In this document: positions 37,760-46,502 of the stretch, in pieces
Layout of the letters: each line of letters opens with the position of its first letter
Numbering within the stretch: position 1 is the stretch's first letter
NCBI GenBank assembly: GCA_012963885.1
Contig: DTUY01000157.1
Location: 18,673 to 75,824, forward strand
Reading direction: 5' to 3'
Source of the DNA: Candidatus Poribacteria bacterium
GTDB taxonomy: Bacteria > Poribacteria > WGA-4E > UBA9662
DNA: 57,152 nucleotides
The notes under the pieces: model-generated
Seen by the model: only the letters and a program-made list of their open reading frames with translations
The model's database searches: none
Told to the model about the DNA's origin: nothing
Translations under genes and position numbers: made by a program

Positions 37760-37788
37760 GAAGAACTCCTTTACTTGTTAAGTTAATT

Positions 37789-39213
37789 TCACGATAGAAT
37801 TTCTGTGATCACATCTCCATAAACGTCAGTTAGACGTATATCACGACCACTGAATCGATAAGTAAGTTGCTTATGATCAATCCCCAACAGATGGAGAATC
37901 GTGGCATGTAGATCATGAACCGTAACCTCATTCTCCTTAACGGCTTTATAACCATACTCATCTGTGGCACCATAAACGGTTCCACCTTTAATACCTGCAC
38001 CAGCAAACCACATTGAGAAACCAAACGGATTATGATCACGCCCATCCTTGCCTTGTGAAAAAGGTGTGCGTCCAAACTCACCTGACCAGACAATCAGCGT
38101 TTCATCAAGTAGCCCTCGAGACTTTAAGTCCATTAGCAAGGCCGCAATAGGTTGATCGACAGCTAACGCATTCTTATAATGGTTACCTTTCAAGTTTCCA
38201 TGCTGATCCCAGCGTGAATAGCCATCTACCATTGGGCAAGTTAACTCGATGAACCGGACACCCCGCTCAACTAAACGCCGTGCTATCAAGCACTGTCTGG
38301 CGTAAGTTCGAGTGTGTGCGTACGTAGCATCAAAACCATATAATTTCTTAATTCTTTTGCTCTCACCTCTAAGATCGGTCAACTCCGGCACAGTGTCCTG
38401 CATCCGATAGGCCAATTCATAATTGGTGATTGCCGATTCAATCTCGTCAGTATGTCCAACTCGACCCAGTAACCGTTTGTCCAATTGCCTGACAAAGTCC
38501 AGTTTGTTTCTCTGCAGTTTCGGGAGCGGGTCAGATTTGTTAATATTAGCAATAGGAGATTCGCCTGATTGAAAAATCGAGCCTTGGTAATATGCCGGCA
38601 GAAACCCGTTATTGAAATTATCCAGCCCTCCAGAAGGGATCAGCCCACCATTCAGAACAACGAATCCCGGCAGATTCTGGTTTTCGCTTCCTAAACCATA
38701 GCTGACCCACGCCCCCACACTGGGTCGACCTTGCAATCCGTGTCCGGTATGCAGAAAGTAGTTGGCATTGGTATGTTCTGAGAACTCCGATACCATGGAG
38801 CGAATTATGGCTAGATCGTCCACACAGGTGGCAACATGCGGAAATAAGTCACTAACCTCAATACCGCTCTGTCCATAACGTTTGAATTCCCAAGGACTTT
38901 TAAGCACTCCACCGTTATTGTTGAACTGTGTGGGTTCAATCTTCATTTTCATTGGGTTGCCATTCTCTTTGGCTAGCAACGGTTTAGGATCAAAAGTGTC
39001 GACATGGGAGACACCACCGTCCATGTAAAGAAAGATGACATTTTTGGCTTTGGGTTCAAAATGGCTGGGTTGAGGAGAAAGGGGGTTGACTTTACCAGAG
39101 GTAAGCACGTTACCGAATGTTTTAGATCCCATCAATCCGAGCAAAGCTAGTGAACCAAACCCATTGGAACACAGGCTTAACATTCGTCGACGCGTCATTT
39201 TTGAATCCTTCAT
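37789..39213 (-). CDS. DUF1501 family protein, copy A
   Basis: 474 residues with a twin-arginine signal (MTRRRMLSLCSNGFGSLALL) and DUF1501 blocks VIFLYMDGGVSHVDTFDPKP, the GRPSVGAWVSYGLGS stretch and LIVWSGEFGRTPFS. AGGTGGA precedes the ATG at 39213. Bases 37822-39203 are the same as 43156-44537 except for one change seen at 37876 (A here, G in copy B). It follows the giant DUF1553 gene by eight bases, the usual DUF1553-DUF1501 pairing. It probably acts outside the cytoplasm with that protein. The reaction is unknown. Confidence 0.92.
   Translation of the reverse strand: MKDSKMTRRRMLSLCSNGFGSLALLGLMGSKTFGNVLTSGKVNPLSPQPSHFEPKAKNVIFLYMDGGVSHVDTFDPKPLLAKENGNPMKMKIEPTQFNNNGGVLKSPWEFKRYGQSGIEVSDLFPHVATCVDDLAIIRSMVSEFSEHTNANYFLHTGHGLQGRPSVGAWVSYGLGSENQNLPGFVVLNGGLIPSGGLDNFNNGFLPAYYQGSIFQSGESPIANINKSDPLPKLQRNKLDFVRQLDKRLLGRVGHTDEIESAITNYELAYRMQDTVPELTDLRGESKRIKKLYGFDATYAHTRTYARQCLIARRLVERGVRFIELTCPMVDGYSRWDQHGNLKGNHYKNALAVDQPIAALLMDLKSRGLLDETLIVWSGEFGRTPFSQGKDGRDHNPFGFSMWFAGAGIKGGTVYGATDEYGYKAVKENEVTVHDLHATILHLLGIDHKQLTYRFSGRDIRLTDVYGDVITEILS
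37822..39203. repeat. 1.38-kb near-identical block, copy A
   Basis: These 1382 bases match 43156-44537 in direct orientation with one visible mismatch (37876 against 43210). The block covers nearly the whole DUF1501 gene but ends inside it on both sides. Just outside, the two genes are still homologous but clearly diverged (final residues DVYGDVITEILS against DVHGNIITKILT, first residues MKDSK against MKGPK). Confidence 0.92.
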
Positions 39214-39221
39214 AATTCCAC

Positions 39222-42200
39222 CTAAAAGATGTAAAGAAATTCTTTAGAATTGAAAAGAACATGGCCAAGATCTTTCCAGATCCGTTTATCATACAGGCTC
39301 TTTGATTCCGGGATATTGTATTCCCTACCTTGTTTATACAGCATAGCTACAGCTTGATTTACTTCAACTTCCGATGGAGACCTGGAATAAGCATGCTGAT
39401 ACATCCATTTAATCCGGCCTTCCAAACTATCAATTTCCTGTTTCAGCATTTGGCTTGCCCAGTATTCAGCTTGTTGAATAACAAATGGGCTATTCATGAG
39501 TGTCAGTGCTTGGCCAGGAACATTTGTTGAGTTCCTTCTGCCAAAGGTTGTGAACGGTATCGGCAAGTCAAACGTGAGCATCATGTCAGGCAGAAAGTTC
39601 CGACGCATTTCGATGTATATACTGCGTCTACCATTACCGTCAAGCGGGCCGCTTTGCCCCGGTTTACCACGACCAATCATGAAAGGTGTTAGATGCACAA
39701 CCTCACTTTGGCCATACATTTTAGAATTGAGGCGTCCTGAAACCGCAAGCATACCATCACGAATAGCTTCAGCTTCCAGCCGACGAACGTTCACACTTTG
39801 AAGTAGACGGTTATCCGGATCAAACTTTAATGACTCGGGAGACCGCTGGCTTGACATTCGATAAGTATTCGAATTAACAATAGTATGAATCAGGTCTTTA
39901 ACTGACCAACCATTCGAGACAAACTGACTAGCCAGATAATCAAGCAATTTGGGATGTGAGGGCAACTCTCCCATCAGACCGAAATTATCAACTGTGGCAA
40001 CAATGCCTCTGCCAAAAAGGTGATGCCAGATTCGGTTGACCATCACTCTAGAAGTCAAAGGGTTACCAGGGTCAACAATATCCTCGGCCAATTGTAGCCG
40101 CCCGCTAGTGCCAGTTTGATATGGAGTGTCTGACCCAGCTAAGACTTCAAGAAAGCGAGAGGAAACAGTCTCAGCTAAATCCCTGGGATCTCCTCTTGTA
40201 TAAACAGCCATCTGATGTGAATTACCGTCTGTCATAGCCACGACTCGTTGGTCAAGCGGCAAGGCTGTTTCCAGCTGGCTGTAAGAGAGAATTAAAGCGT
40301 TCAAATCCGAAGAGTTGGACAGCAACTTATGCTGAAGAAGAAAGTTGGGTAGATCCAATTGGTATCTGTCTGATGTCCCCACTTTCCAAACGTTGAAAGC
40401 GGATAGAATCCGTTGATCAAACAGGGTTGCTAATTCTTCGCATGACGCGACCTGTTCAGAGAATTGCTGGATTTTGATGGTAAACGACTTAGGTAGTTCT
40501 CCATTGTGAGCAACCACCAAGTCAACAGCGATGAAGTTGTCGAAACCGACACCATGTAGCATTTCAATGTAGGCACGATGCCCTTTCCACCGACGAACAT
40601 CAAATTTTTGCCATTGAACTCTCGAATTATTGATTTGGCGTTCTAACCCACCGTAAATTGGATCTCGAATAAGCTGAAGGTTATGAAGAACAATACGGAT
40701 CTTATTACCGTGTCCAAGTGCATGAACATTAATAAAATCGTGTTCAATGGTAAAGGTTGGTGACCGTAAGGCTCCCGGTAATTGTGTCGTCGCACCGACA
40801 CTGGAAGGGATGGAGGGTAAAAGTTGATTGATTTGCCTGTCTTTGCCACTAATTAAAATATCGCCTTCCGCTAGAGATGACTGCCCAAAAGCAATTCCTT
40901 CAAGGTACCAATTGCCAAAATCACCATCCCGGAAATCGCCCAGAACTGCACTATCCTTTTGCTTTAGATCTGATTTCAACTCTCCGGACATTTGTAGATT
41001 AATTGGGGCTTCGCTCCTTAATTCTTCTATGGCTTTAAACCAATGGTAAAGTGGATGCTCCGGCTTATCGATTTTTGCATCTTTTAGAACATTAGCCCAC
41101 TGAATCAGTTGATCCACTTCCAGACTCTGATCGTCCACCGTCGCCTGTTGAGCCATTTCGGAGTAGAGGAATTCGGGGGATGTTGGTAAATTGGTTAAGG
41201 CTATATGATCCAGGCTGATATGGCCCCAACCGCCGGAATGTTTATCAACGATCTCGATCCGGGCAGTTTTATCGGCAAATTCTGACACATTCCAGGTAAC
41301 TGCTGCCAACTTCGCTTGATTGTTCCCCGTAGCGGTGCGAACAATCTGATCATCAATTACCAGGTTAACACAGGTTTTGTTATGATAATTGCCACCGCCA
41401 ATCAGAAAATTAACGAATTTCCGTCGGACTTGGAACTTCGGAGAGGTCAGCATACCTTGCGCCTTATCTCCGTCAGACAGACTGTTAGCAAAACCTATCC
41501 CCTTGAAACCTATGACATCTTTTTGAAATTCGAGATTGCCTCTGGCAGGTTTTAATCCAAAAGCTTCCCCAGTTGCCTGCCAATCGCCGTAGTCTTGCCC
41601 TTCAAAATCAGCAATAATCAAATCTTGACTAAAATCATGCCGCTGTGATTTTGTCTCAAAATACTCCTGTGCCTGATTTCGAATTCCTGATGTTGCGACC
41701 AGATATCGACCGAGATTCTTGGTTCTGATTTGCCAGCTGTCTATAAGCATCTGACGGATTTTTGATTTCTCTGTTCGTAAAGTTTTTGCCTGGTTAGCAA
41801 GCTTGTCAGGATTATGGATGGATGCATAAGTCATCCGCGAATTGGCCATGATGGCAAAAAGGGAATAGTAATCTTTGGTGGATATAGCATCAAACTTGTG
41901 GTCGTGGCAGCGGGCACAGCCAACGGTCAGCCCCAGAAAAGTTTTGCTGGTCACATCAATCATATTGTCAATCCGAACTGCTTCATCTTCTAAAATATCA
42001 ACTGGACTATGTGTCGCCTCGCCTAGATGGTAGAATGCTGTGCCCATGACAGATTCGTTATACCCAAGTTCAGGATGGATTCTGGGATCACCAAGCAAAT
42101 CTCCGGCAATATGCTCACGGACAAACTGATTGTAAGGAATATCATTGTTGAAAGCCCGAATAAGATAATCCCTATAAGGCCAGACATTTTGGATTGGGTA

Positions 42201-42992
42201 GTCGCCTTCATGACCGCGTGTTTCTGCATATCGCACCAGGTCCATCCAGTGCCTGGCCCATCTTTCTCCAAAATGGGGTGAATCCAGAAGTCGATTAACC
42301 ATTCCAGTGTAGGCATTCTCAGAGGTGTCTGCTAAAAATGTATCCACTTCCTTCGGAGTCGGCGGAAGTCCCGTCAGAACATAAGTCACCCGTCGAATCA
42401 GCGTTCTTTTGTCAGCAGGATCAGCGGGTGTTAGCCCTTCTCCTTCAAGACGGGCCAGAACAAATTGATCTATTGGGTTGGCAACCCACTCCTTATTTTG
42501 CACCTCAGGCGGTATGGTTACCTTAACTGGCTGGTAACACCAGAAATTCGATCTGGATTTGATGTCGAATAGTGAGATACCGTTGGGTTTAGTTTGTTCG
42601 GTTCTAGGGTCTGGTGCCCCCATGTGAACCCAGCTTCGAAAGTGACCAATAATTTGACCTGACAACTGGCTTTTAGGATGCATCTGCAAATCTGGATTTG
42701 TGTAACTAATGATCTGAATCAACAGACTGTTGTCAGCATCACCAGGAATAATAGCCGGACCGCGGTAGCCGCCTTTTTTCCAACCGGATCGGCTATCAAG
42801 CATCAGCCCACCCTCCTGCTTGGTGTTAGAGGCATGGCAACTGTAGCAATTTTCAATTAATATTGGACGGATATGACTTTCGAAGAACCCAAATTGTTCT
42901 GTGGTAAAACCATTTTGGTTGCAGAAAGCATTCCACGACACAATATGAACAAGGATGAGCACCGCATAAACATGTTTTATTGGTTTAATCAT
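39222..42992 (-). CDS. Giant PSCyt1 - DUF1549 - DUF1553 cytochrome-like protein
   Basis: About 1256 residues. From ATG 42992 it begins with the signal peptide MIKPIKHVYAVLILVHIVSW. A start 20 codons upstream (43052) is open but would hide the signal. An N-terminal PSCyt1 domain has a haem motif C49-x-x-C-H (CYSCH). DUF1549 (about 150-380) has a second one (GCARCHDHK). A long middle part has repeated jelly-roll-like segments (DFEGQDYGDWQATGEAFG, DFRDGDFGNWYLEGIAFG). DUF1553 closes the protein with RVMVNRIWHHLFGRGIV. It lies between two near-identical DUF1501 genes. The family is thought to act in periplasmic or outer-membrane electron transfer or polysaccharide use; direct evidence is lacking. 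Confidence 0.92.
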   Translation of the reverse strand: MIKPIKHVYAVLILVHIVSWNAFCNQNGFTTEQFGFFESHIRPILIENCYSCHASNTKQEGGLMLDSRSGWKKGGYRGPAIIPGDADNSLLIQIISYTNPDLQMHPKSQLSGQIIGHFRSWVHMGAPDPRTEQTKPNGISLFDIKSRSNFWCYQPVKVTIPPEVQNKEWVANPIDQFVLARLEGEGLTPADPADKRTLIRRVTYVLTGLPPTPKEVDTFLADTSENAYTGMVNRLLDSPHFGERWARHWMDLVRYAETRGHEGDYPIQNVWPYRDYLIRAFNNDIPYNQFVREHIAGDLLGDPRIHPELGYNESVMGTAFYHLGEATHSPVDILEDEAVRIDNMIDVTSKTFLGLTVGCARCHDHKFDAISTKDYYSLFAIMANSRMTYASIHNPDKLANQAKTLRTEKSKIRQMLIDSWQIRTKNLGRYLVATSGIRNQAQEYFETKSQRHDFSQDLIIADFEGQDYGDWQATGEAFGLKPARGNLEFQKDVIGFKGIGFANSLSDGDKAQGMLTSPKFQVRRKFVNFLIGGGNYHNKTCVNLVIDDQIVRTATGNNQAKLAAVTWNVSEFADKTARIEIVDKHSGGWGHISLDHIALTNLPTSPEFLYSEMAQQATVDDQSLEVDQLIQWANVLKDAKIDKPEHPLYHWFKAIEELRSEAPINLQMSGELKSDLKQKDSAVLGDFRDGDFGNWYLEGIAFGQSSLAEGDILISGKDRQINQLLPSIPSSVGATTQLPGALRSPTFTIEHDFINVHALGHGNKIRIVLHNLQLIRDPIYGGLERQINNSRVQWQKFDVRRWKGHRAYIEMLHGVGFDNFIAVDLVVAHNGELPKSFTIKIQQFSEQVASCEELATLFDQRILSAFNVWKVGTSDRYQLDLPNFLLQHKLLSNSSDLNALILSYSQLETALPLDQRVVAMTDGNSHQMAVYTRGDPRDLAETVSSRFLEVLAGSDTPYQTGTSGRLQLAEDIVDPGNPLTSRVMVNRIWHHLFGRGIVATVDNFGLMGELPSHPKLLDYLASQFVSNGWSVKDLIHTIVNSNTYRMSSQRSPESLKFDPDNRLLQSVNVRRLEAEAIRDGMLAVSGRLNSKMYGQSEVVHLTPFMIGRGKPGQSGPLDGNGRRSIYIEMRRNFLPDMMLTFDLPIPFTTFGRRNSTNVPGQALTLMNSPFVIQQAEYWASQMLKQEIDSLEGRIKWMYQHAYSRSPSEVEVNQAVAMLYKQGREYNIPESKSLYDKRIWKDLGHVLFNSKEFLYIF

Positions 42993-43122
42993 AAATTGGA
43001 TTTGGCTTAAAACTTCATTGTCAAACATAGGACGAATTGTTGAATATAACATCTCTTTATCTGGATGATCGTGATAAACATTTGGTGTTGTTCCTCATCA
43101 TCAAATGACACTAAACGTAAAG

Positions 43123-44547
43123 CTAAGTTAGAATTTTTGTGATGATATTTCCATGAACGTCAGTTAGACGTATATCACGACCACTGAATCGATAAGTAAG
43201 TTGCTTATGGTCAATCCCCAACAGATGGAGAATCGTGGCATGTAGATCATGAACCGTAACCTCATTCTCCTTAACGGCTTTATAACCATACTCATCTGTG
43301 GCACCATAAACGGTTCCACCTTTAATACCTGCACCAGCAAACCACATTGAGAAACCAAACGGATTATGATCACGCCCATCCTTGCCTTGTGAAAAAGGTG
43401 TGCGTCCAAACTCACCTGACCAGACAATCAGCGTTTCATCAAGTAGCCCTCGAGACTTTAAGTCCATTAGCAAGGCCGCAATAGGTTGATCGACAGCTAA
43501 CGCATTCTTATAATGGTTACCTTTCAAGTTTCCATGCTGATCCCAGCGTGAATAGCCATCTACCATTGGGCAAGTTAACTCGATGAACCGGACACCCCGC
43601 TCAACTAAACGCCGTGCTATCAAGCACTGTCTGGCGTAAGTTCGAGTGTGTGCGTACGTAGCATCAAAACCATATAATTTCTTAATTCTTTTGCTCTCAC
43701 CTCTAAGATCGGTCAACTCCGGCACAGTGTCCTGCATCCGATAGGCCAATTCATAATTGGTGATTGCCGATTCAATCTCGTCAGTATGTCCAACTCGACC
43801 CAGTAACCGTTTGTCCAATTGCCTGACAAAGTCCAGTTTGTTTCTCTGCAGTTTCGGGAGCGGGTCAGATTTGTTAATATTAGCAATAGGAGATTCGCCT
43901 GATTGAAAAATCGAGCCTTGGTAATATGCCGGCAGAAACCCGTTATTGAAATTATCCAGCCCTCCAGAAGGGATCAGCCCACCATTCAGAACAACGAATC
44001 CCGGCAGATTCTGGTTTTCGCTTCCTAAACCATAGCTGACCCACGCCCCCACACTGGGTCGACCTTGCAATCCGTGTCCGGTATGCAGAAAGTAGTTGGC
44101 ATTGGTATGTTCTGAGAACTCCGATACCATGGAGCGAATTATGGCTAGATCGTCCACACAGGTGGCAACATGCGGAAATAAGTCACTAACCTCAATACCG
44201 CTCTGTCCATAACGTTTGAATTCCCAAGGACTTTTAAGCACTCCACCGTTATTGTTGAACTGTGTGGGTTCAATCTTCATTTTCATTGGGTTGCCATTCT
44301 CTTTGGCTAGCAACGGTTTAGGATCAAAAGTGTCGACATGGGAGACACCACCGTCCATGTAAAGAAAGATGACATTTTTGGCTTTGGGTTCAAAATGGCT
44401 GGGTTGAGGAGAAAGGGGGTTGACTTTACCAGAGGTAAGCACGTTACCGAATGTTTTAGATCCCATCAATCCGAGCAAAGCTAGTGAACCAAACCCATTG
44501 GAACACAGGCTTAACATTCGTCGACGCGTCATTTTTGGACCTTTCAT
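43123..44547 (-). CDS. DUF1501 family protein, copy B
   Basis: About 474 residues, almost identical in protein sequence to copy A except near both ends. The ATG at 44547 (MKGPKMTRRRML) is chosen by analogy with copy A; a GTG at 44574 is open but overlaps the PhyH gene, and an ATG at 44532 is also possible. Same Tat signal and DUF1501 motifs. It lies 11 bases after the PhyH stop and upstream of the giant DUF1553 gene, so that gene has a DUF1501 on each side. Confidence 0.9.
   Translation of the reverse strand: MKGPKMTRRRMLSLCSNGFGSLALLGLMGSKTFGNVLTSGKVNPLSPQPSHFEPKAKNVIFLYMDGGVSHVDTFDPKPLLAKENGNPMKMKIEPTQFNNNGGVLKSPWEFKRYGQSGIEVSDLFPHVATCVDDLAIIRSMVSEFSEHTNANYFLHTGHGLQGRPSVGAWVSYGLGSENQNLPGFVVLNGGLIPSGGLDNFNNGFLPAYYQGSIFQSGESPIANINKSDPLPKLQRNKLDFVRQLDKRLLGRVGHTDEIESAITNYELAYRMQDTVPELTDLRGESKRIKKLYGFDATYAHTRTYARQCLIARRLVERGVRFIELTCPMVDGYSRWDQHGNLKGNHYKNALAVDQPIAALLMDLKSRGLLDETLIVWSGEFGRTPFSQGKDGRDHNPFGFSMWFAGAGIKGGTVYGATDEYGYKAVKENEVTVHDLHATILHLLGIDHKQLTYRFSGRDIRLTDVHGNIITKILT
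43156..44537. repeat. 1.38-kb near-identical block, copy B
   Basis: Direct repeat of 37822-39203 at a distance of 5334 bases. See that entry for boundaries. The two copies could recombine to delete the giant DUF1553 gene between them. Confidence 0.92.
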
Positions 44548-44557
44548 AAGTTTAAAA

Positions 44558-45346
44558 TTACTGCCATAACTCACAGCCGTTAAAGGTCATATGTTTCTCT
44601 TTAGTATACTTTGGTTTAGATAAATAATTATTCACTCCATCAACTGGACCACCACGCAACATAAAAGCACTGGGCCACTGCCGATCAGACACAATTCGAG
44701 TGCTTGAGGGAATATATCGGATTGTTAAACCGCATCTTCTTTTGGCTGATAGGTTTGGATTTGATCCGTGAATGATATTGGGATGATGGACTGACACATC
44801 ACCAGCTTCAAGAATGACATCGACAGCCCTGGTTTCATCAACAAGATCCGGATCTATTCCGGAACTGAGCACATTCGGGATATCTTGACGTCTTTTCATC
44901 TCTTGTAGTTGGGAATAGTGGGTACCGGGAATAACTCGCATACAACCATTTTCGGCTGTCGATTCATCGACGGCCAGCCAAAGAGTTACTACCTCCATCG
45001 GTTCAAGTGGCCAATAACTGCCGTCCTGATGCCAGAGTACAGGACGACCATCTGACGGAGGTTTGGAGATATAGTGGGAAGCAAACAGCGCAATATCTTT
45101 ACCAACAAAGATCTCAGCGATATCAAGCAATCGGTCATCACCAACCAATCGAACCCAAAAAGGATCATCACTCATCAGGAAATGCCCCAAATTCTCTGGG
45201 CGAAGATCTGGATTCTTTTCCATCAACCAGCCAACGTGGTTACTGGTTTCCTGCAACAAGTTAGCATCTAGGACATTTGTAAATACCAAATAGCCATCCT
45301 CTTGATATTGTTTGCGTAGTTGTTCCTGTTCTACTGGAGCATACAT
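44558..45346 (-). CDS. Phytanoyl-CoA dioxygenase (PhyH) family protein
   Basis: A 262-residue paralogue of the PhyH protein at 20656-21447. Iron ligands are H106 and D108 (LWHQD) and most likely H193 (IIHGSN). RVIPGTH marks the core. It is the first gene of the minus-strand run that continues through DUF1501, DUF1553, DUF1501 and the sugar importer. The promoter region was interrupted by an IS1-family insertion ending 40 bases upstream of the start codon (45387), so expression may have changed. The substrate is unknown. Confidence 0.9.
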   Translation of the reverse strand: MYAPVEQEQLRKQYQEDGYLVFTNVLDANLLQETSNHVGWLMEKNPDLRPENLGHFLMSDDPFWVRLVGDDRLLDIAEIFVGKDIALFASHYISKPPSDGRPVLWHQDGSYWPLEPMEVVTLWLAVDESTAENGCMRVIPGTHYSQLQEMKRRQDIPNVLSSGIDPDLVDETRAVDVILEAGDVSVHHPNIIHGSNPNLSAKRRCGLTIRYIPSSTRIVSDRQWPSAFMLRGGPVDGVNNYLSKPKYTKEKHMTFNGCELWQ

Positions 45347-45386
45347 CGTACTGTGTCCCTACCTACATATATTATAATGTTTTTTG

Positions 45387-46150
45387 ATAGTGTTAAAGAT
45401 GTAATGATTGACTATGGAAATGGACAAAATCTCAAATGGCACCAATGTGGTTGTTTAGTTTTTTGGAAAAAGAAACTGTCTTTCTAACTAATCGGGCTAC
45501 TCGTTGACGCAATTTACAGTTGAAGCCTTCGATTCGGTTGGTTTCACCACTCGACTTTCCCGCCACTCGATGACGTTTGGCTGGCAACACTAATGGGTAA
45601 GCCTTCCAAAAGTCGGTGTAGCAGACGATAAATAGGTAACAAGGATCGCCATAGTGCCTTGGCTCCCTTTTTCGAACGGGCTCCTATAATACAGCCCTAC
45701 AATTTGGTGGCCGTCTCTATCCGGGGCTAACCACAACCATCGCTTGTTGTTCTTGTGGCCAACAAAAGTCTACATTTCATCGCATTCGACTGTTAGGCGC
45801 TGTGTTTTTTTGACATTTACCTCTTTGGGAGTTGAGTTGTATTTTTGGTTGACATAGTTTAGTAGCCAAGAGAGTGAGACAGCACAGACTCGGACAATTC
45901 CGCGCAGGGAGATCTTCTCGCGCAGTAGTTTATCGATTGTTTCCTTGGTCTGTGGATCAATTGTTTTGTGAGTTGGGTTCAGAACGAATTGTCGTTGGCA
46001 AGCGGGACAAAGATAACGTTGTCTACCGTTGTGGATATGCCCGTTTTTAACTACCCACTGACAACCACATTGTACACATTTGGGCAAGATGTTACTCCTG
46101 GTTTTTAGGTCCTAATTTCACCCAATATCCATTACTCTTGGAACACTGCC
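45387..46150 (-). mobile_element. IS1-family insertion sequence, 764 bp, inactive
   Basis: The element is bounded by imperfect inverted ends: GATAGTGTTAAAGATGTAAT on the left and, read from the right on the other strand, GGCAGTGTTCCAAGAGTAAT. The bases just outside form an 8-bp direct repeat TGTTTTTT at 45379-45386 and 46151-46158, a target duplication of the size usual for IS1. Total length is close to classical IS1. The transposase inside is broken. The right 152 bases of the element are part of a 252-bp tandem duplication (45999-46502), which arose after insertion because the second copy contains the IS end. Confidence 0.85.
45432..46087 (-). pseudogene. IS1-family transposase (InsA/InsB-like), broken
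   Basis: From a TTG at 46087 with AGGAG upstream, the first 105 codons give an InsA-like zinc-finger and helix-turn-helix part: CVQCGCQWVVKNGH, QRYLCPACQRQF, then EKISLRGIVRVCAVS. The frame stops at a TAG exactly where homologues have Trp in DEMW. It continues as TFVGHKNNKRWLWLA with RDGHQIVGL, then shifts frame to the DDE part YTDFWKAYPLVLPAKRHRV and SGETNRIEGFNCKLRQRV, ending at TGA 45432. One nonsense change plus at least one frameshift beyond the natural IS1 one make it inactive. Confidence 0.85.
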
Positions 46151-46502
46151 TGTTTTTTTATTAAGCCAGCCATATCTATATTATGTCAATCTAAAACCTC
46201 TGACAACGAAAATCTCTCTGTGAGGGGTTGTTTTCAAGTTAATTTGGAGACAAGCGGGACAAAGATAACGTTGTCTACCGTTGTGGATATGCCCGTTTTT
46301 AACTACCCACTGACAACCACATTGTACACATTTGGGCAAGATGTTACTCCTGGTTTTTAGGTCCTAATTTCACCCAATATCCATTACTCTTGGAACACTG
46401 CCTGTTTTTTTATTAAGCCAGCCATATCTATATTATGTCAATCTAAAACCTCTGACAACGAAAATCTCTCTGTGAGGGGTTGTTTTCAAGTTAATTTGGA
46501 GA
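45999..46502. repeat. Perfect 252-bp tandem direct duplication
   Basis: Bases 45999-46250 are followed directly by an identical copy at 46251-46502. The unit spans the first codons of the IS1-type transposase, its start and ribosome site, the IS right end, the target-site copy TGTTTTTT, about 80 bases of flank and the last 12 bases of the membrane protein gene that ends at 46491. No difference between the copies was seen. Confidence 0.95.

Noticed and set aside
46251..46502. Second IS1-type element in the repeated segment
   Set aside because: It is only the second unit of the tandem duplication and lacks the rest of the element.
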